A DNA stretch of 64,000 nt from Klebsiella oxytoca (GCF_009707385.1 NZ_CP046115.1:186001-250000); one strand, 5' to 3'; counted from the stretch's first letter, positions 8,862 through 21,283 are shown. Numbers and translations: made by a program. Notes: generated from the letters alone by a model not told the origin.

Positions 8862-9992
8862 GTGAAAGTACTAACGGTATTTGGCACGAGACCAGAAGCT
8901 ATCAAGATGGCTCCTCTGGTTCATGCGCTGGCAAAGGATCCTCATTTTGAGGCGAAAGTTTGCGTGACCGCGCAGCATCGGGAGATGCTCGATCAGGTGT
9001 TGAAACTTTTTTCTATTGTTCCGGACTACGACCTTAACATCATGCAGCCGGGTCAGGGGTTGACGGAGATTACCTGTCGCATCCTTGAGGGGTTAAAGCC
9101 GGTTCTGGAGTCGTTCAAGCCAGATGTGGTGCTGGTGCATGGCGATACCACCACGACAATGGCGGCAAGCCTGGCTGCGTTCTATCAGCGCATTCCGGTA
9201 GGGCATGTGGAAGCCGGACTGCGTACGGGCGATTTGAGCTCGCCGTGGCCGGAAGAGGGGAACCGGACGTTGACCGGGCATCTGGCAGCGTACCATTTTG
9301 CGCCGACGGAAACTTCGCGGCAGAACCTGCTGCGGGAAAACATTGACGACAAGCGCATCACGGTGACCGGCAATACGGTTATCGATGCGCTGTTCTGGGT
9401 GCGCGATCGGGTGTTGAGCGATGAGGCCCTGCGCAACGAACTGACCCAGCGCTACCCGTTCCTCGTCAGCAGCAAGAAGATGATTCTGGTCACCGGGCAT
9501 CGTCGGGAAAGCTTTGGCCGCGGCTTTGAGCAAATTTGCCAGGCGTTGGCGGAGATCGCCGCTAACAATCCGGACGTTCAAATTGTCTATCCGGTACATC
9601 TGAACCCGAACGTCAGCGAGCCGGTAAACCGTATTCTCGGCCATATTGATAACGTCATACTGATTGAACCGCAGGATTATTTGCCGTTTGTCTGGCTGAT
9701 GAATCGCGCGTGGTTGATCCTGACCGATTCCGGCGGTATCCAGGAAGAGGCGCCATCGCTCGGTAAGCCGGTGCTGGTGATGCGCGAAATGACCGAGCGT
9801 CCGGAAGCGGTCAGCGCGGGAACCGTATGCCTGGTCGGAACCGATAGCCAGCGCATCGTCAATGAAGTCACGCGCTTGCTGCATGATGAGTCTGCGTATC
9901 AGGCTATGAGCCGGGCGCATAATCCGTACGGCGATGGACAAGCGTGTCATCGTATTTTGTCTGCACTTAAAAATAATCAGGTAACGCTATGA
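8862..9992 (+). CDS. wecB: UDP-N-acetylglucosamine 2-epimerase (non-hydrolysing)
   Basis: WecB interconverts UDP-GlcNAc and UDP-ManNAc, supplying the precursor of ManNAcA for ECA. The 376-residue protein starts at GTG 8862 ([18 protein letters not shown]) and matches E. coli in length. Visible family residues: GTRPEAIK near 8-15, [10 protein letters not shown] and PEEGNR (Glu117 and Glu131 region), [10 protein letters not shown] (His213 region) and [17 protein letters not shown] for UDP binding. It overlaps wecC by 4 bases, so the two are translationally coupled. Confidence 0.97.
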   Translation: MKVLTVFGTRPEAIKMAPLVHALAKDPHFEAKVCVTAQHREMLDQVLKLFSIVPDYDLNIMQPGQGLTEITCRILEGLKPVLESFKPDVVLVHGDTTTTMAASLAAFYQRIPVGHVEAGLRTGDLSSPWPEEGNRTLTGHLAAYHFAPTETSRQNLLRENIDDKRITVTGNTVIDALFWVRDRVLSDEALRNELTQRYPFLVSSKKMILVTGHRRESFGRGFEQICQALAEIAANNPDVQIVYPVHLNPNVSEPVNRILGHIDNVILIEPQDYLPFVWLMNRAWLILTDSGGIQEEAPSLGKPVLVMREMTERPEAVSAGTVCLVGTDSQRIVNEVTRLLHDESAYQAMSRAHNPYGDGQACHRILSALKNNQVTL

Positions 9993-11251
9993 ATTTTTCT
10001 ACCATTTCAGTGATTGGCCTTGGATATATTGGCCTGCCAACCGCTGCCGCGTTCGCCTCCCGGCAAAAGCGGGTGGTCGGCGTTGATATCAATCAACACG
10101 CCGTGGAGACCATTAACCGTGGTGAAATTCATATCGTGGAGCCGGATCTGGCGAGCGTCGTCAAAACGGCGGTCGAGCAGGGCTACCTGAGCGCGACTAC
10201 TGCGCCGGTTGAGGCCGATGCCTATCTTATTGCGGTGCCGACGCCGTTTAAAGATCGGCATGAGCCGGATATGATTTTTGTCGAATCGGCGGCTAAATCC
10301 ATTGCGCCGACGCTGAAGAAAGGCTCGCTGGTTATTCTTGAGTCCACCTCGCCGGTTGGCGCCACCGAGCAGATGGCGGGCTGGCTGGCGGAAATGCGCC
10401 CTGACCTGAGCTTTCCGCAGCAGGCCGGTGAAGCCGCAGACGTTAATATCGCCTACTGTCCTGAGCGCGTTTTGCCAGGGCAGGTGATGGTTGAGTTGAT
10501 TAAAAACGACCGCGTGATCGGCGGCATGTCGCCGGTTTGCTCAGCCCGCGCCAGCGAGCTGTATAAAATCTTTCTCGAAGGCGAATGCGTGGTGACCAAC
10601 TCGCGCACTGCCGAAATGTGCAAGCTGACGGAAAATAGCTTCCGCGACGTTAATATCGCTTTTGCCAATGAACTTTCACTTATTTGCGCCGATCAGGGGA
10701 TTAACGTCTGGGAATTGATTCGCCTGGCGAATCGTCATCCGCGCGTCAATATTCTCCAGCCAGGCCCGGGCGTTGGCGGCCACTGTATCGCCGTAGACCC
10801 GTGGTTTATCGTGGCGCAAAACCCGCAGCAGGCGCGGCTTATCCGCACCGCGCGTGAAGTAAACGACCATAAGCCTGAATGGGTTATTGAGCAGGTTAAA
10901 ACGCAGGTCGCTGATTGCCTTGCGGCCAGTGATAAACGCGCCAGCGAGCTGAAAATCGCCTGCTTTGGCCTTGCGTTTAAGCCGAATATTGATGACCTGC
11001 GTGAAAGCCCTGCGATGGCTATTGCCGCGCAAATCGCCCGCTGGCATGGCGGCGAGACCCTGGTCGTTGAACCAAATATTCATCAGCTGCCGAAAAAACT
11101 TGATGGCCTGTGCACTCTGGCATCTCTGGACGACGCGCTGGCGAGCGCCGATGTGCTGGTGATGCTGGTCGATCATAAAGAATTTAAAGCGATGAGCGGT
11201 GACAGCGTCAGCCAGCAGTTTATCGTCGATACCAAAGGGGTCTGGCGGTGA
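9989..11251 (+). CDS. wecC: UDP-N-acetyl-D-mannosamine dehydrogenase
   Basis: WecC oxidises UDP-ManNAc twice, using NAD, to UDP-ManNAcA. The 420-residue protein has the N-terminal NAD-binding Rossmann motif ([10 protein letters not shown], about 7-16), the central dimer domain, the catalytic Cys in [12 protein letters not shown] (about 265), and the C-terminal UDP-binding domain ([17 protein letters not shown]). The start ATG overlaps the wecB stop and the stop overlaps the rffG start. Confidence 0.97.
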   Translation: MNFSTISVIGLGYIGLPTAAAFASRQKRVVGVDINQHAVETINRGEIHIVEPDLASVVKTAVEQGYLSATTAPVEADAYLIAVPTPFKDRHEPDMIFVESAAKSIAPTLKKGSLVILESTSPVGATEQMAGWLAEMRPDLSFPQQAGEAADVNIAYCPERVLPGQVMVELIKNDRVIGGMSPVCSARASELYKIFLEGECVVTNSRTAEMCKLTENSFRDVNIAFANELSLICADQGINVWELIRLANRHPRVNILQPGPGVGGHCIAVDPWFIVAQNPQQARLIRTAREVNDHKPEWVIEQVKTQVADCLAASDKRASELKIACFGLAFKPNIDDLRESPAMAIAAQIARWHGGETLVVEPNIHQLPKKLDGLCTLASLDDALASADVLVMLVDHKEFKAMSGDSVSQQFIVDTKGVWR

Positions 11252-12315
11252 GAACGATTCTGGTCACTGGCGGCGCCGGGTTTATCGGTTCGGCGGTGGT
11301 GCGCGAAATCATCACCGCAACCAGCGATAACGTGGTGGTGGTGGATAAGCTGACCTACGCCGGAAACCTGATGTCGCTGGCGCCGATCGCTGAAGATCCG
11401 CGTTTTGCCTTTGAGCAAGTGGATATCTGCGATCGCGCCGAACTCGACCGGGTCTTCCGTCACTACCGGCCCGATATCGTGATGCATCTGGCTGCCGAAA
11501 GCCACGTCGACCGCTCTATTGACGGCCCGGCGGCGTTTATCGAAACCAACATTGTCGGCACTTATACGCTGCTGGAAGCGGCTCGGGCCTGGTGGAATAC
11601 GCTGGCGAGCGATAAAAAAGACGCCTTTCGTTTCCACCACATCTCAACGGATGAGGTCTACGGTGATCTGCACGACAGCGGCGCATTTTTCACCGAAACC
11701 ACGCCCTATGCGCCCAGCAGCCCCTATTCGGCCTCCAAGGCCAGCAGCGATCATCTGGTGCGTGCCTGGCAGAGAACCTACGGCCTGCCGACCCTGGTCA
11801 CCAATTGCTCGAATAACTACGGACCGTATCATTTCCCGGAAAAACTGATCCCGCTGACTATCCTGAACGCGCTGGCGGGCAAATCCCTTCCGGTTTATGG
11901 CAACGGACAGCAGATTCGCGACTGGCTATACGTTGAAGATCACGCCAGAGCGCTCTATCGGGTGGCAACGAGCGGTGAGCCGGGCGAAACTTACAACATC
12001 GGCGGCCATAACGAGCGGAAGAATATCGAGGTGGTGGAAACCATTTGCGATCTGCTGGAAGAACTGGCGCCGTGCAAACCGGATGGCCTGGCGCGCTATC
12101 GCGATCTCATCACCTTTGTTACCGATCGTCCCGGCCACGACCTGCGCTACGCCATTGATGCGGCGAAAATAGCGCGTGAGCTGGGCTGGACGCCGGCTGA
12201 AACGTTCACCAGCGGGATGCGCAAAACCGTTGTGTGGTACCTGGCCAATGAAGCCTGGTGGCAGCAGGTGCTGGACGGCAGTTATCAGGGTGAACGCCTG
12301 GGTCTGCAGGCCTGA
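11248..12315 (+). CDS. rffG: dTDP-glucose 4,6-dehydratase (ECA)
   Basis: RffG converts dTDP-glucose to dTDP-4-keto-6-deoxyglucose on the route to dTDP-Fuc4NAc. The 355-residue protein is an extended short-chain dehydrogenase: NAD-binding GGAGFIGS (about 7-14), [10 protein letters not shown] with the catalytic Thr-Asp-Glu, and the YSASKASSD segment with the Tyr-x3-Lys pair. Start is GTG at 11248, overlapping the wecC stop. It is a paralogue of RmlB but its place in the ECA cluster identifies it as RffG. Confidence 0.95.
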   Translation: MRTILVTGGAGFIGSAVVREIITATSDNVVVVDKLTYAGNLMSLAPIAEDPRFAFEQVDICDRAELDRVFRHYRPDIVMHLAAESHVDRSIDGPAAFIETNIVGTYTLLEAARAWWNTLASDKKDAFRFHHISTDEVYGDLHDSGAFFTETTPYAPSSPYSASKASSDHLVRAWQRTYGLPTLVTNCSNNYGPYHFPEKLIPLTILNALAGKSLPVYGNGQQIRDWLYVEDHARALYRVATSGEPGETYNIGGHNERKNIEVVETICDLLEELAPCKPDGLARYRDLITFVTDRPGHDLRYAIDAAKIARELGWTPAETFTSGMRKTVVWYLANEAWWQQVLDGSYQGERLGLQA

Positions 12316-12332
12316 GCGTCTGAGGGGGAAAA

Positions 12333-13214
12333 ATGAAAGGTATTATTCTGGCTGGCGGATCGGGTACCCGCCTGCATCCGATCACGCGCGGCGTCTCAAA
12401 ACAGCTGCTACCCATCTACGATAAGCCGATGATCTACTATCCGCTCTCGGTGCTGATGCTGGCCGGGATTCGCGAAGTGCTGATCATCACCACCCCGGAT
12501 GACCAGCGTGATTTCCAGCGCCTGCTTGGCGATGGCTCGGAGTTCGGCGTACAGCTAAGCTACGCTGCACAACCAAGCCCGGATGGGCTGGCGCAGGCTT
12601 TTATCATCGGCGAGGCGTTTCTCAACGGTGAGCCCTCATGTCTGGTGCTCGGTGACAATATCTTTTTCGGCCAGGGCTTTAGCCCGAAGCTGCGCAGCGT
12701 CGCGGCCCGCACGACCGGAGCGACGGTATTCGGCTATCAGGTGATGGACCCGGAGCGCTTTGGCGTGGTGGAGTTTGATGACGATTTCCGCGCGATTTCG
12801 CTGGAGGAGAAGCCAAAGCAGCCCAAATCCAACTGGGCGGTAACCGGCCTCTATTTCTACGACGGTAAAGTGGCGGAGTACGCGAAACGGGTTAAACCCT
12901 CGGCGCGCGGCGAGCTGGAGATCACCTCCATCAATCAAATGTATCTCGATGATGGCGCGCTAACGGTTGAGCTGCTGGGCCGCGGTTTTGCCTGGCTGGA
13001 TACCGGCACGCACGATAGCCTGATCGAGGCCAGCATGTTTGTGCAGACGGTGGAAAAGCGGCAGGGATTTAAGATTGCCTGCCTGGAAGAGATAGCCTGG
13101 CGTAACGGCTGGCTGGACGACGACGGCGTGAAGCGCGCGGCGAAACGGCTGGAAAAAACTGGCTACGGCCAATACTTACTGGATTTACTCCGTGCCCGTC
13201 CGCGCCAGTATTGA
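12333..13214 (+). CDS. rffH: Glucose-1-phosphate thymidylyltransferase (ECA)
   Basis: RffH makes dTDP-glucose from glucose-1-phosphate and dTTP, the step before RffG. The 293-residue protein has the nucleotidyltransferase signature GGSGTRLHP (about 8-16), [11 protein letters not shown], the LGDNIFFG metal-binding segment and [28 protein letters not shown] ribosome-binding site precedes the ATG. Its 3' end overlaps the start of wecD by 23 bases. Confidence 0.95.
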   Translation: MKGIILAGGSGTRLHPITRGVSKQLLPIYDKPMIYYPLSVLMLAGIREVLIITTPDDQRDFQRLLGDGSEFGVQLSYAAQPSPDGLAQAFIIGEAFLNGEPSCLVLGDNIFFGQGFSPKLRSVAARTTGATVFGYQVMDPERFGVVEFDDDFRAISLEEKPKQPKSNWAVTGLYFYDGKVAEYAKRVKPSARGELEITSINQMYLDDGALTVELLGRGFAWLDTGTHDSLIEASMFVQTVEKRQGFKIACLEEIAWRNGWLDDDGVKRAAKRLEKTGYGQYLLDLLRARPRQY

Positions 13215-13866
13215 GCCCCTGCAGTGGGAAAACCGCTTCTTTGGCGTCAATAGCGCCATCCTGCGCTTTGGCGATGATGCGCCGCCGCTGACGGTGGATG
13301 CGCTGGCGAACTGGTCGCGGGTACAGGCGAAAGTCGCGGCGGACGATACCGCACGTCTGGATGCGCTACAGGCATTAGGCTTCCGGCTGGTAGAGGGTGA
13401 AGTGGATCTCGCGCTTTCGCCTGCGGCTACTGGTGATATCGGCGCCGGGCCAGCGACGGAGATGGATATTCCCCGGCTGCGCGAACTGGCGGCGCAGGCT
13501 TTTGCGCAGAGCCGTTTCCGCGCGCCCTGGTACGCGGCCGACGCCAGCGGTCGTTTCTATGCCCAGTGGATAGAAAATGCTGTACGCGGAACCTTCGATC
13601 ATCAGTGTCTGGTGTTTCGCGCCCCTGGCGGCGATATCCGCGCGTTTGTCTCCCTGCGCCAGCTCAATGAGCATGAGGCAAGAATCGGCCTGCTGGCCGG
13701 GCGCGGCGCCGGAGCGGAATTAATGCATGCGGCGCAGCGCTGGGCGGCGCTGCGTGGGCTGACGATACTGCGCGTGGCGACCCAGATGGGCAATACCGCC
13801 GCGCTTAAACGTTACATTCTTAGCGGTGCGAATGTCGAAAGCACCGCGTACTGGTTATACAGGTGA
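13192..13866 (+). CDS. wecD: dTDP-4-amino-4,6-dideoxy-D-galactose acyltransferase
   Basis: WecD N-acetylates dTDP-4-amino-4,6-dideoxygalactose with acetyl-CoA to give dTDP-Fuc4NAc. It is a 224-residue GNAT-fold enzyme (E. coli length); the C-terminal half has the acetyl-CoA binding region ([16 protein letters not shown]) and the conserved ending [19 protein letters not shown] use the GTG at 13192 ([20 protein letters not shown]), which overlaps rffH by 23 bases, because it gives the family N-terminus. Confidence 0.93.
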   Translation: MPVRASIEPLQWENRFFGVNSAILRFGDDAPPLTVDALANWSRVQAKVAADDTARLDALQALGFRLVEGEVDLALSPAATGDIGAGPATEMDIPRLRELAAQAFAQSRFRAPWYAADASGRFYAQWIENAVRGTFDHQCLVFRAPGGDIRAFVSLRQLNEHEARIGLLAGRGAGAELMHAAQRWAALRGLTILRVATQMGNTAALKRYILSGANVESTAYWLYR

Positions 13867-13870
13867 CATG

Positions 13871-15001
13871 ATGATTCCATTTAACGCGCCGCCGGTGGTG
13901 GGAACCGAACTTGATTATATGCAGTCCGCGATGGGTAGCGGCAAGCTGTGCGGCGATGGTGGTTTTACCCGTCGTTGCCAGCAGTGGATGGAACAACGTT
14001 TCGGCACCGCGAAAGCGCTGCTGACGCCATCCTGCACCGCGTCTCTGGAAATGGCGGCGCTGCTGCTGGATATTCAGCCGGGCGATGAAGTGATTATGCC
14101 GAGCTACACCTTTGTTTCTACCGCTAACGCCTTTGTGCTGCGCGGTGCGAAAATCGTCTTCGTTGATATTCGTCGCGACACTATGAATATCGATGAAACG
14201 CTGATTGAGGCGGCAATCACCGACAAAACCCGCGCGATTGTGCCGGTTCATTATGCCGGCGTGGCCTGCGAGATGGACACCATTATGGCTATCGCCAACA
14301 AACATAATCTGTTTGTGGTCGAGGATGCCGCGCAGGGCGTGATGTCGACCTATAAAGGCCGGGCGCTGGGAACTATCGGCCATATTGGCTGCTTCAGCTT
14401 CCATGAAACCAAAAACTACACCGCTGGCGGTGAAGGCGGTGCGACGCTGATTAACGATCGCAAGCTGGTCGAGCGCGCGGAGATCATTCGTGAAAAAGGC
14501 ACCAACCGTAGCCAGTTTTTCCGTGGTCTGGTGGACAAATATACCTGGCGGGATATCGGCTCCAGCTATCTGATGTCCGATTTACAGGCGGCCTACCTGT
14601 GGGCGCAGCTGGAAGCGGCTGAGCGGATTAACCAGCAGCGCCTGGCGCTGTGGCAGAACTACTACGATGCCCTGCTGCCGCTGGCGCGTGCCGGGCGTGT
14701 CGAATTGCCCGCGATTCCTGACGACTGCGGACACAACGCACATATGTTCTACATCAAGCTGCGCGATATTGACGATCGCAGCAAGCTGATAGCCTGGCTG
14801 AAAGAGGCGGAGATTCTGGCGGTGTTCCACTATATCCCGCTGCATAGCTGCCCGGCCGGGGAGAACTTCGGCGTATTCCACGGGACGGACCGCTACACCA
14901 CCCAGGAGAGCGAGCGCCTGCTGCGTCTACCGTTATTCTATAACCTGTCGAGCGTAAACCAGCGCACGGTGATTAACTCGCTGCTGAGCTATTTCTCCTG
15001 A
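13871..15001 (+). CDS. wecE: dTDP-4-amino-4,6-dideoxygalactose transaminase
   Basis: WecE is the PLP-dependent aminotransferase that converts dTDP-4-keto-6-deoxyglucose, using glutamate, to the 4-amino sugar. The 376-residue protein belongs to the DegT/DnrJ/EryC1 family; the PLP lysine lies in SFHETKNYTAGGEGG (about residue 181) with VVEDAAQG holding the PLP ring. The ATG at 13871 gives MIPFNAPPVV as in E. coli; another ATG one codon earlier is too close to the AGGTG ribosome-binding site. It starts 4 bases past wecD. Confidence 0.96.
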   Translation: MIPFNAPPVVGTELDYMQSAMGSGKLCGDGGFTRRCQQWMEQRFGTAKALLTPSCTASLEMAALLLDIQPGDEVIMPSYTFVSTANAFVLRGAKIVFVDIRRDTMNIDETLIEAAITDKTRAIVPVHYAGVACEMDTIMAIANKHNLFVVEDAAQGVMSTYKGRALGTIGHIGCFSFHETKNYTAGGEGGATLINDRKLVERAEIIREKGTNRSQFFRGLVDKYTWRDIGSSYLMSDLQAAYLWAQLEAAERINQQRLALWQNYYDALLPLARAGRVELPAIPDDCGHNAHMFYIKLRDIDDRSKLIAWLKEAEILAVFHYIPLHSCPAGENFGVFHGTDRYTTQESERLLRLPLFYNLSSVNQRTVINSLLSYFS

Positions 15002-15002
15002 T

Positions 15003-16253
15003 ATGTCGCTGGCTAAAGCTTCTCTGTGGACCGCGGCGTCCACGCTGGTCAAAATCGGCGCCGGTCTGCTGGTGGTGAAACTGCTGGCGGTGTCGTTCGG
15101 CCCGGCAGGCGTAGGGCAGGCGGGAAACTTCCGCCAGCTGGTGACCGTGCTTGGCGTGCTGGCGGGGGCCGGAATATTTAACGGCGTCACTAAGCTGGTG
15201 GCCCAGCACCATGACGATCGCCGGCAGTTGCACAACGTTGTCGGTACCGCTTCAGCGATGGTGCTGGGTTTCTCTACCCTGCTGGCGCTGATATTCCTGC
15301 TGGCGGCGGCGCCGATAAGCCAGGGGCTGTTCGGTCATCAGCATTACCAGAACCTGGTACGGCTGGTGGCACTGGTACAAATGGGGATCGCCTGGGCAAA
15401 CTTCCTGCTGGCGTTGATGAAAGGCTTTCGCGATGCGGCAGGCAATGCGTTGTCGCTTATCGCCGGGAGCCTGATTGGCGTGGCGGCGTACTATGCCTGC
15501 TACCGTTTCGGCGGTTATCAGGGAGCATTACTTGGTCTGGCGCTGGTGCCCGCGCTGGTGGTGGTTCCGGCGGCGATGGTACTGTGGCGACGCGGCAATA
15601 TTCCGCTGAGCGCGCTGCGTCCGCGCTGGGACAATGGTCTGGCGGGGCAGCTGTCGAAATTTACCTTAATGGCGCTGATTACCTCGGTGACGTTGCCAGT
15701 TGCTTACGTGATGATGCGTAACCTGCTGGCTGCGCATTATGGTTGGGATGAGGTGGGGATCTGGCAAGGTGTGAGCAGCATCTCCGACGCCTATTTGCAG
15801 TTTATTACCGCTTCGTTTAGCGTGTATCTGCTGCCTACGCTTTCTCGCCTGACTAACAAAGCGGATATCACCCGCGAAATTGGCAAATCGTTAAAATTTG
15901 TCCTCCCGGCGGTGGCGGCAGCGAGCTTAACCGTGTGGCTGCTGCGCGATTTCGCTATCTGGCTGCTTTTTTCCGAGCGTTTTACGGCGATGCGCGACCT
16001 GTTTGCCTGGCAGCTGGTGGGCGACGTGCTGAAGGTCGGAGCCTATGTTTATGGCTATCTGGTGATCGCTAAAGCCTCACTGCGTTTTTATATTCTGACG
16101 GAAATCAGCCAGTTCACGCTACTGACCGCATTCTCGCACTGGTTGATACCGGCGCACGGCGCGATCGGCGCGGCGCAGGCGTATATGGCTACGTATATTG
16201 TTTATTTCGCTCTTTGTAGCGGCGTGTTTTTAATTTGGCGTAAACGGGCATGA
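15003..16253 (+). CDS. wzxE: ECA lipid III flippase
   Basis: WzxE moves the undecaprenyl-linked ECA trisaccharide (lipid III) across the inner membrane. The 416-residue protein is a polytopic MOP/Wzx transporter with about 12 hydrophobic helices, E. coli length, and conserved text such as [15 protein letters not shown] at the N-terminus and [14 protein letters not shown] in the middle. It starts 1 base after the wecE stop and overlaps wecF by 4 bases. Confidence 0.95.
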   Translation: MSLAKASLWTAASTLVKIGAGLLVVKLLAVSFGPAGVGQAGNFRQLVTVLGVLAGAGIFNGVTKLVAQHHDDRRQLHNVVGTASAMVLGFSTLLALIFLLAAAPISQGLFGHQHYQNLVRLVALVQMGIAWANFLLALMKGFRDAAGNALSLIAGSLIGVAAYYACYRFGGYQGALLGLALVPALVVVPAAMVLWRRGNIPLSALRPRWDNGLAGQLSKFTLMALITSVTLPVAYVMMRNLLAAHYGWDEVGIWQGVSSISDAYLQFITASFSVYLLPTLSRLTNKADITREIGKSLKFVLPAVAAASLTVWLLRDFAIWLLFSERFTAMRDLFAWQLVGDVLKVGAYVYGYLVIAKASLRFYILTEISQFTLLTAFSHWLIPAHGAIGAAQAYMATYIVYFALCSGVFLIWRKRA

Positions 16254-17329
16254 CAGCACTGATACATGTACTGGGATCGGATATCCCACACCACAACCAG
16301 ACCGTTCTGCGGTTCTTCAATGATGAGCTTGCCGTTGATGACGAGCAGGCCCGCATATTTATGGTCGTCGGTGATGCGACAGGAGTTCGTGAAGCCTATC
16401 CCGCGTTATCTATCAGCTGTTATCCGGGGAAAAAGTCGCTGGCGCAGGCGGTTATCGCGCTGGCAAAAGCGAACCGGCAGCAGCGCTTTTTCTTTCACGG
16501 TCAGTTCAATACCGGCCTGTGGCTGGCGCTGCTCAGCGGCGGGATCCGACCGGCGCAGTTTAACTGGCATATCTGGGGCGCGGACCTGTATGAGAATTCC
16601 GCCAGCCTGAAGTTCCGGCTGTTCTATCCGCTGCGGCGCATGGCGCAGGGGCGGGTGGGGCGCGTGTTTGCTACCCGCGGCGATTTGAGCTGGTTCTCCG
16701 CCCGTCATTCAGGTGTACCGGGCGAGCTGCTCTATTTCCCGACTCGTATGGATCCAGCGCTAAATTCGCTGGCAGAAAGCGCGCCGCGCGGCGATACGCT
16801 GACTATTCTGGTGGGGAATTCCGGCGACCGTAGCAATGAGCACATCGCCGCGCTGCGTGCGATTCATCAGCAGTTCGGCGATACGGTCAACGTTGTCGTG
16901 CCGATGGGCTATCCGGCCAACAATAGTGACTATATCGATGAAGTTCGCGAGGCTGGTGCGGCGCTGTTCAGCCCGCAGCATCTTCAGGTCCTGGGCGATA
17001 AGCTGGCGTTTGATGACTATCTGGCCCTGCTGCGTCGTTGCGATCTTGGCTATTTCCTGTTTGCCCGTCAGCAGGGTATCGGCACGCTGTGTCTGCTGAT
17101 TCAGGCGGGGATCCCCTGCGTTCTGAACCGGGAGAACCCCTTCTGGCAGGATATGTCGGAGCAGCATATTCCGGTACTCTTTACCAGCGATGCGCTGGAC
17201 GCGGCCGTGGTGCGTGAAGCACAGCGTCAGCTTGCTGGCGTGGACAAGAATCAGATAGCCTTCTTTCGTCCGAATTACCTGACGGGATGGCGACGAGCGT
17301 TACGGATTGCCGCGGGGGTGGACGCATGA
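16250..17329 (+). CDS. wecF: TDP-Fuc4NAc:lipid II Fuc4NAc transferase
   Basis: WecF adds the third sugar, Fuc4NAc, to lipid II, completing the ECA repeat (lipid III) on the cytoplasmic face. The 359-residue protein (E. coli length) is a GT56-type glycosyltransferase with the recognisable segments [13 protein letters not shown] and [17 protein letters not shown] [17 protein letters not shown]. Both ends overlap neighbours by 4 bases (wzxE and wzyE). Confidence 0.94.
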   Translation: MTALIHVLGSDIPHHNQTVLRFFNDELAVDDEQARIFMVVGDATGVREAYPALSISCYPGKKSLAQAVIALAKANRQQRFFFHGQFNTGLWLALLSGGIRPAQFNWHIWGADLYENSASLKFRLFYPLRRMAQGRVGRVFATRGDLSWFSARHSGVPGELLYFPTRMDPALNSLAESAPRGDTLTILVGNSGDRSNEHIAALRAIHQQFGDTVNVVVPMGYPANNSDYIDEVREAGAALFSPQHLQVLGDKLAFDDYLALLRRCDLGYFLFARQQGIGTLCLLIQAGIPCVLNRENPFWQDMSEQHIPVLFTSDALDAAVVREAQRQLAGVDKNQIAFFRPNYLTGWRRALRIAAGVDA

Positions 17330-18672
17330 CATTAATGCAATTTAGCGGGCTGCTGCTGGTCTGGCTGCTGTCGACGCTATTTATCGCTACCGCCACTTAC
17401 TTTGAATTTCGTCGTGTGCGTTTCAACTTCAACGTCTTTTTCTCGTTATTGTTTCTGCTGACTTTTTTCTTCGGCTTCCCGCTGACCAGTATTCTGGTGT
17501 TCCGCTTTGACGTGGCGGTCGCCCCGCCGGAAATCCTGCTGCAGACGCTGTTGGTGTCCGTCTGTTTTTATGCGGTCTACTACGTCACCTATAAAACGCG
17601 GCTGCGCCCGGCGGGCCGGGATAATCAGCATCGTCCTCTGTTTACGATGAATCGCGTGGAGACTCATCTGGCATGGGGCATTTTGCTGGGGCTGGCGTTG
17701 CTTAGCGTCGGTATCTTCTTTGCGCATAACGGCTTCCTGTTATTCAAGCTCAACTCCTATAGTCAGATTTTCTCCAGCGAAGTCTCCGGCGTGGCGCTAA
17801 AGCGCTTCTTCTACTTTTTCATCCCGGCAATGCTGGTGGTCTATTTCCTGCGTCAGGACTATAAGGCGTGGATATTCTTCCTCGTCAGCACCGTTGCGTT
17901 TGGTCTCCTGACTTACGCCATCGTTGGCGGTACCCGGGCGAATATTATCATTGCGTTTGCCATCTTCCTGTTTATCGGCATTATTCGCGGTCGGATCAGC
18001 CTGTGGATGCTGGCGGCGGCGGGCGTGCTGGGTATCGTCGGTATGTTCTGGCTGGCGCTCAAACGCTACGGCATGAACGTCAGCGGCGACGAGGCGTTTT
18101 ATACGTTCCTCTATCTGACCCGCGATACCTTCTCGCCGTGGGAAAACCTGGCCCTGCTGTTACAAAACTACGACAAGATTGAGTTCCAGGGGCTGGCGCC
18201 AATCGTCCGGGATTTCTACGTTTTCATCCCCAGCTGGTTGTGGCACGGTCGGCCGACAATGGTGCTTAATGCCGCTAACTATTTCACCTGGGAAGTGCTG
18301 AATAATCATTCTGGACTGGCGATTTCGCCGACCCTGATTGGCTCGCTGGTGGTGATGGGCGGCGTCTGGTTCGTCCCGCTCGGCGCGGTGGCGGTTGGGC
18401 TGATTATTAAATGGTTTGACTGGCTGTACGAACTGGGTAATCGGGAGACGAACCGCTATAAAGCGGCGATCCTGCATAGTTTCTGTTTTGGCGCTATCTT
18501 CAACATGATCGTGCTGGCGCGTGAAGGGCTGGATTCATTTGGCTCTCGCGTGGTTTTTTTCCTCGTTATCTTTGGGCTCTGTCTTCTGGCGGCAAAGTTG
18601 CTGTACTGGCTACTGGATAGCGTGGGGCTGATTCACAAGCGGGCTAAACCGCTGACGCAACCTCAAGTCTGA
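17326..18672 (+). CDS. wzyE: ECA polymerase
   Basis: WzyE polymerises ECA trisaccharide repeats on the periplasmic face, with WzzE controlling length. The 448-residue protein is highly hydrophobic with about 11 membrane helices and closely matches E. coli WzyE (for example [20 protein letters not shown] and [20 protein letters not shown]). I start it at the ATG at 17326 overlapping the wecF stop ([10 protein letters not shown]); the frame is open 13 codons further upstream but the E. coli protein begins here. Confidence 0.94.
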   Translation: MTLMQFSGLLLVWLLSTLFIATATYFEFRRVRFNFNVFFSLLFLLTFFFGFPLTSILVFRFDVAVAPPEILLQTLLVSVCFYAVYYVTYKTRLRPAGRDNQHRPLFTMNRVETHLAWGILLGLALLSVGIFFAHNGFLLFKLNSYSQIFSSEVSGVALKRFFYFFIPAMLVVYFLRQDYKAWIFFLVSTVAFGLLTYAIVGGTRANIIIAFAIFLFIGIIRGRISLWMLAAAGVLGIVGMFWLALKRYGMNVSGDEAFYTFLYLTRDTFSPWENLALLLQNYDKIEFQGLAPIVRDFYVFIPSWLWHGRPTMVLNAANYFTWEVLNNHSGLAISPTLIGSLVVMGGVWFVPLGAVAVGLIIKWFDWLYELGNRETNRYKAAILHSFCFGAIFNMIVLAREGLDSFGSRVVFFLVIFGLCLLAAKLLYWLLDSVGLIHKRAKPLTQPQV

Positions 18673-18683
18673 TAAGGGTGTAC

Positions 18684-19424
18684 ATGACTGAGACTACATC
18701 CGCGCCGTTGTACCTGCTGAGAGGGCTGCAACTCATTGGTTGGCGCGATATGCAGCACGCTCTGGATTATCTGTATGCCGATGGCGAGATCCGCACGGGT
18801 ACGCTGGTGGCGATTAATGCAGAGAAGATGCTGGCGGTAGAAGACAACCCCGAGGTTCGGGCGCTGATTGAAGCCGCAGAGTTTAAATATGCTGACGGCA
18901 TCAGCGTGGTGCGCTCATTACGTAAAAAATATCCTCAGGCGCAGGTGTCCCGCGTTGCCGGAGCGGATTTATGGGAGGCTCTGATGGCGCGTGCTGGCGC
19001 TCAGGGAACGCCGGTATTTCTGATCGGCGGCAAGCCCGACGTACTGGCGCAGACCGAACGGCAGCTTCGGCAGCGCTGGGACGTGAATATTGTCGGTAGT
19101 CAGGACGGCTATTTCGCCGCTGACCAGCGTCAGGCGCTGTTTGAGCGTATTCGCGCTAGTGGAGCGAAAATCGTCACCGTGGCAATGGGGTCGCCGCGTC
19201 AGGAGATCCTGATGCGCGATTGCCGGAAAGTTTATCCACACGCTCTATACATGGGCGTTGGTGGAACCTATGACGTCTTTACCGGCCACGTTCAGCGGGC
19301 GCCGAAGTTCTGGCAGGACCTTGGCCTGGAGTGGTTTTATCGCCTGGTTTCGCAGCCAAGCCGCATAAAAAGGCAGGCGCGTTTGCTGCGCTATTTACGT
19401 TGGTATTACACCGATAAGCTTTGA
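18684..19424 (+). CDS. wecG: UDP-ManNAcA:lipid I transferase (ECA lipid II synthase)
   Basis: WecG (RffM) adds ManNAcA to lipid I, the second sugar of the ECA repeat. It is a 246-residue GT26 (WecG/TagA/CpsF) protein with the family core ([49 protein letters not shown]). The ATG at 18684 lies 3 bases past the AAGGGTG ribosome-binding site region and gives the E. coli length. Last gene of the ECA cluster; E. coli names rffM and wecG are both in use. Confidence 0.94.
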   Translation: MTETTSAPLYLLRGLQLIGWRDMQHALDYLYADGEIRTGTLVAINAEKMLAVEDNPEVRALIEAAEFKYADGISVVRSLRKKYPQAQVSRVAGADLWEALMARAGAQGTPVFLIGGKPDVLAQTERQLRQRWDVNIVGSQDGYFAADQRQALFERIRASGAKIVTVAMGSPRQEILMRDCRKVYPHALYMGVGGTYDVFTGHVQRAPKFWQDLGLEWFYRLVSQPSRIKRQARLLRYLRWYYTDKL

Positions 19425-19664
19425 TTTTCCACTGAGAACGGGCGGGTTTACCCGGACATTCTATGTAATGTATTTACTCGCCTGATACTTTATTTGCCAT
19501 TTTCCTGAAATTCATTAACCATTCGCATGCTTAAGGCGCGGCGGGCTATTTTACCGTCGCGCAGGCAGGGCTATTCCATTGGTTCATTCATAAAAATAAC
19601 CGGTATATACACATCCTGGTTGGGATGCGTTTAAACCCGGAGCAGGGCAAACACAAGAGGCTAT

Positions 19665-21047
19665 ATGACTGAGAAAAAAGCGGAACTTCAGCGGGGACTG
19701 GAGGCGCGGCACATTGAGCTAATTGCTCTTGGCGGCACGATTGGTGTGGGATTGTTTATGGGCGCGGCCAGTACGCTGAAGTGGGCCGGCCCCTCGGTTC
19801 TGCTGGCGTATATTATCGCGGGGCTCTTTGTCTTCTTTATCATGCGTTCGATGGGCGAAATGCTGTTCCTCGAACCGGTAACCGGCTCGTTCGCCGTGTA
19901 TGCACATCGCTATATGAGCCCGTTTTTTGGCTATCTCACGGCATGGTCCTACTGGTTTATGTGGATGGCGGTCGGGATATCGGAGATTACGGCTATCGGG
20001 GTCTATGTACAGTTCTGGTTCCCGGATATGGCGCAATGGATACCGGCGTTGATTGCTGTCGGGCTGGTGGCGCTGGCGAACCTGGCTGCGGTACGGCTGT
20101 ATGGCGAAATTGAGTTCTGGTTTGCGATGATCAAAGTCACCACCATTATCGTCATGATAGTGGTCGGGCTGGGCGTTATTTTCTTTGGTTTTGGCAACGG
20201 CGGGCACTCCATCGGCTTTGGCAATCTGACCGAGCACGGTGGCTTTTTCGCTGGCGGCTGGAAGGGCTTCCTTACGGCGCTGTGTATTGTCGTCGCCTCC
20301 TATCAGGGCGTAGAGCTTATCGGTATTACCGCCGGTGAAGCGAAAAACCCGCAGGTCACACTGCGCAGCGCGGTCGGTAAAGTGCTGTGGCGAATCCTGA
20401 TTTTCTACGTGGGAGCGATTTTCGTTATCGTCACTATTTTCCCCTGGGATCAGATTGGCTCCAACGGCAGTCCGTTTGTTCTGACCTTCGCTAAAATCGG
20501 CATCACCGCGGCGGCTGGCATTATCAACTTTGTGGTGCTGACGGCGGCGCTTTCCGGCTGTAACAGCGGGATGTACAGCTGCGGGCGTATGCTTTACGCG
20601 CTGGCAAGAAACCGCCAGCTCCCTGCGGCAATCGCCAAAGTCTCGCGCAACGGCGTACCATCAGCAGGCGTGGCCCTCTCGATTCTGATTCTGTTGGTTG
20701 GCTCGTGCCTGAACTACATTATTCCTAATCCACAGCGGGTATTTGTCTACGTCTACAGCGCCAGCGTGCTGCCGGGTATGGTGCCGTGGTTTGTGATTCT
20801 GATCAGCCAGCTGCGTTTTCGTCTTGTGCATAAAGAAGCGATGGCCAGCCATCCGTTCCGTTCGCTGCTGTTTCCGTGGGCGAACTATTTGACTATGGCG
20901 TTCCTGGTTTGTGTGCTGGTAGGGATGGGATTTAATGACGATACGCGTATGTCGCTCTTTGTCGGGATTATTTTCCTCGCCGCTGTGACGCTTATTTATA
21001 AGGTATTTGGCCTTGGTCGACGCGGAAACGTGGATAATGTGGCGTAA
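19665..21047 (+). CDS. yifK: Amino acid permease YifK (AAT family)
   Basis: A 460-residue amino acid/proton symporter of the APC superfamily with about 12 membrane helices; the first holds the family motif [13 protein letters not shown]. Very close to E. coli YifK, which has been reported to carry threonine and serine and in enterobacteria is controlled by Lrp and the sRNA GcvB. The upstream 240 bp contains AAACACAAGAGG over the ribosome-binding site, an ACA-rich stretch of the sort GcvB pairs with, but that is inference. Stands alone between wecG and argX. Confidence 0.94.
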   Translation: MTEKKAELQRGLEARHIELIALGGTIGVGLFMGAASTLKWAGPSVLLAYIIAGLFVFFIMRSMGEMLFLEPVTGSFAVYAHRYMSPFFGYLTAWSYWFMWMAVGISEITAIGVYVQFWFPDMAQWIPALIAVGLVALANLAAVRLYGEIEFWFAMIKVTTIIVMIVVGLGVIFFGFGNGGHSIGFGNLTEHGGFFAGGWKGFLTALCIVVASYQGVELIGITAGEAKNPQVTLRSAVGKVLWRILIFYVGAIFVIVTIFPWDQIGSNGSPFVLTFAKIGITAAAGIINFVVLTAALSGCNSGMYSCGRMLYALARNRQLPAAIAKVSRNGVPSAGVALSILILLVGSCLNYIIPNPQRVFVYVYSASVLPGMVPWFVILISQLRFRLVHKEAMASHPFRSLLFPWANYLTMAFLVCVLVGMGFNDDTRMSLFVGIIFLAAVTLIYKVFGLGRRGNVDNVA

Positions 21048-21102
21048 TAAGCGACAAAACGCACAAAGCATGAGCAAACGATAATTTTCTTTAAAAAGGC
21101 AC

Positions 21103-21131
21103 TAGACAGCGGGGTAGGAAGTCCGTATTAT
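21103..21131 (+). promoter_or_regulatory. Promoter of the argX-hisR-leuT-proM tRNA operon
   Basis: A -35 TAGACA (21103-21108) and a -10 TATTAT (21126-21131) are 17 bp apart, followed by a GC-rich discriminator (CCGACCCCG), which is typical of stringently controlled stable RNA promoters. The first tRNA begins 22 bases later. Confidence 0.8.
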
Positions 21132-21152
21132 CCGACCCCGCAACGGCGCTAA

Positions 21153-21229
<77 letters not shown>

Positions 21230-21283
21230 TTTACCCGGTGCTGGAGCTGCGGTGGTTTCAATACCGCGTAAAAGATTTGTAGT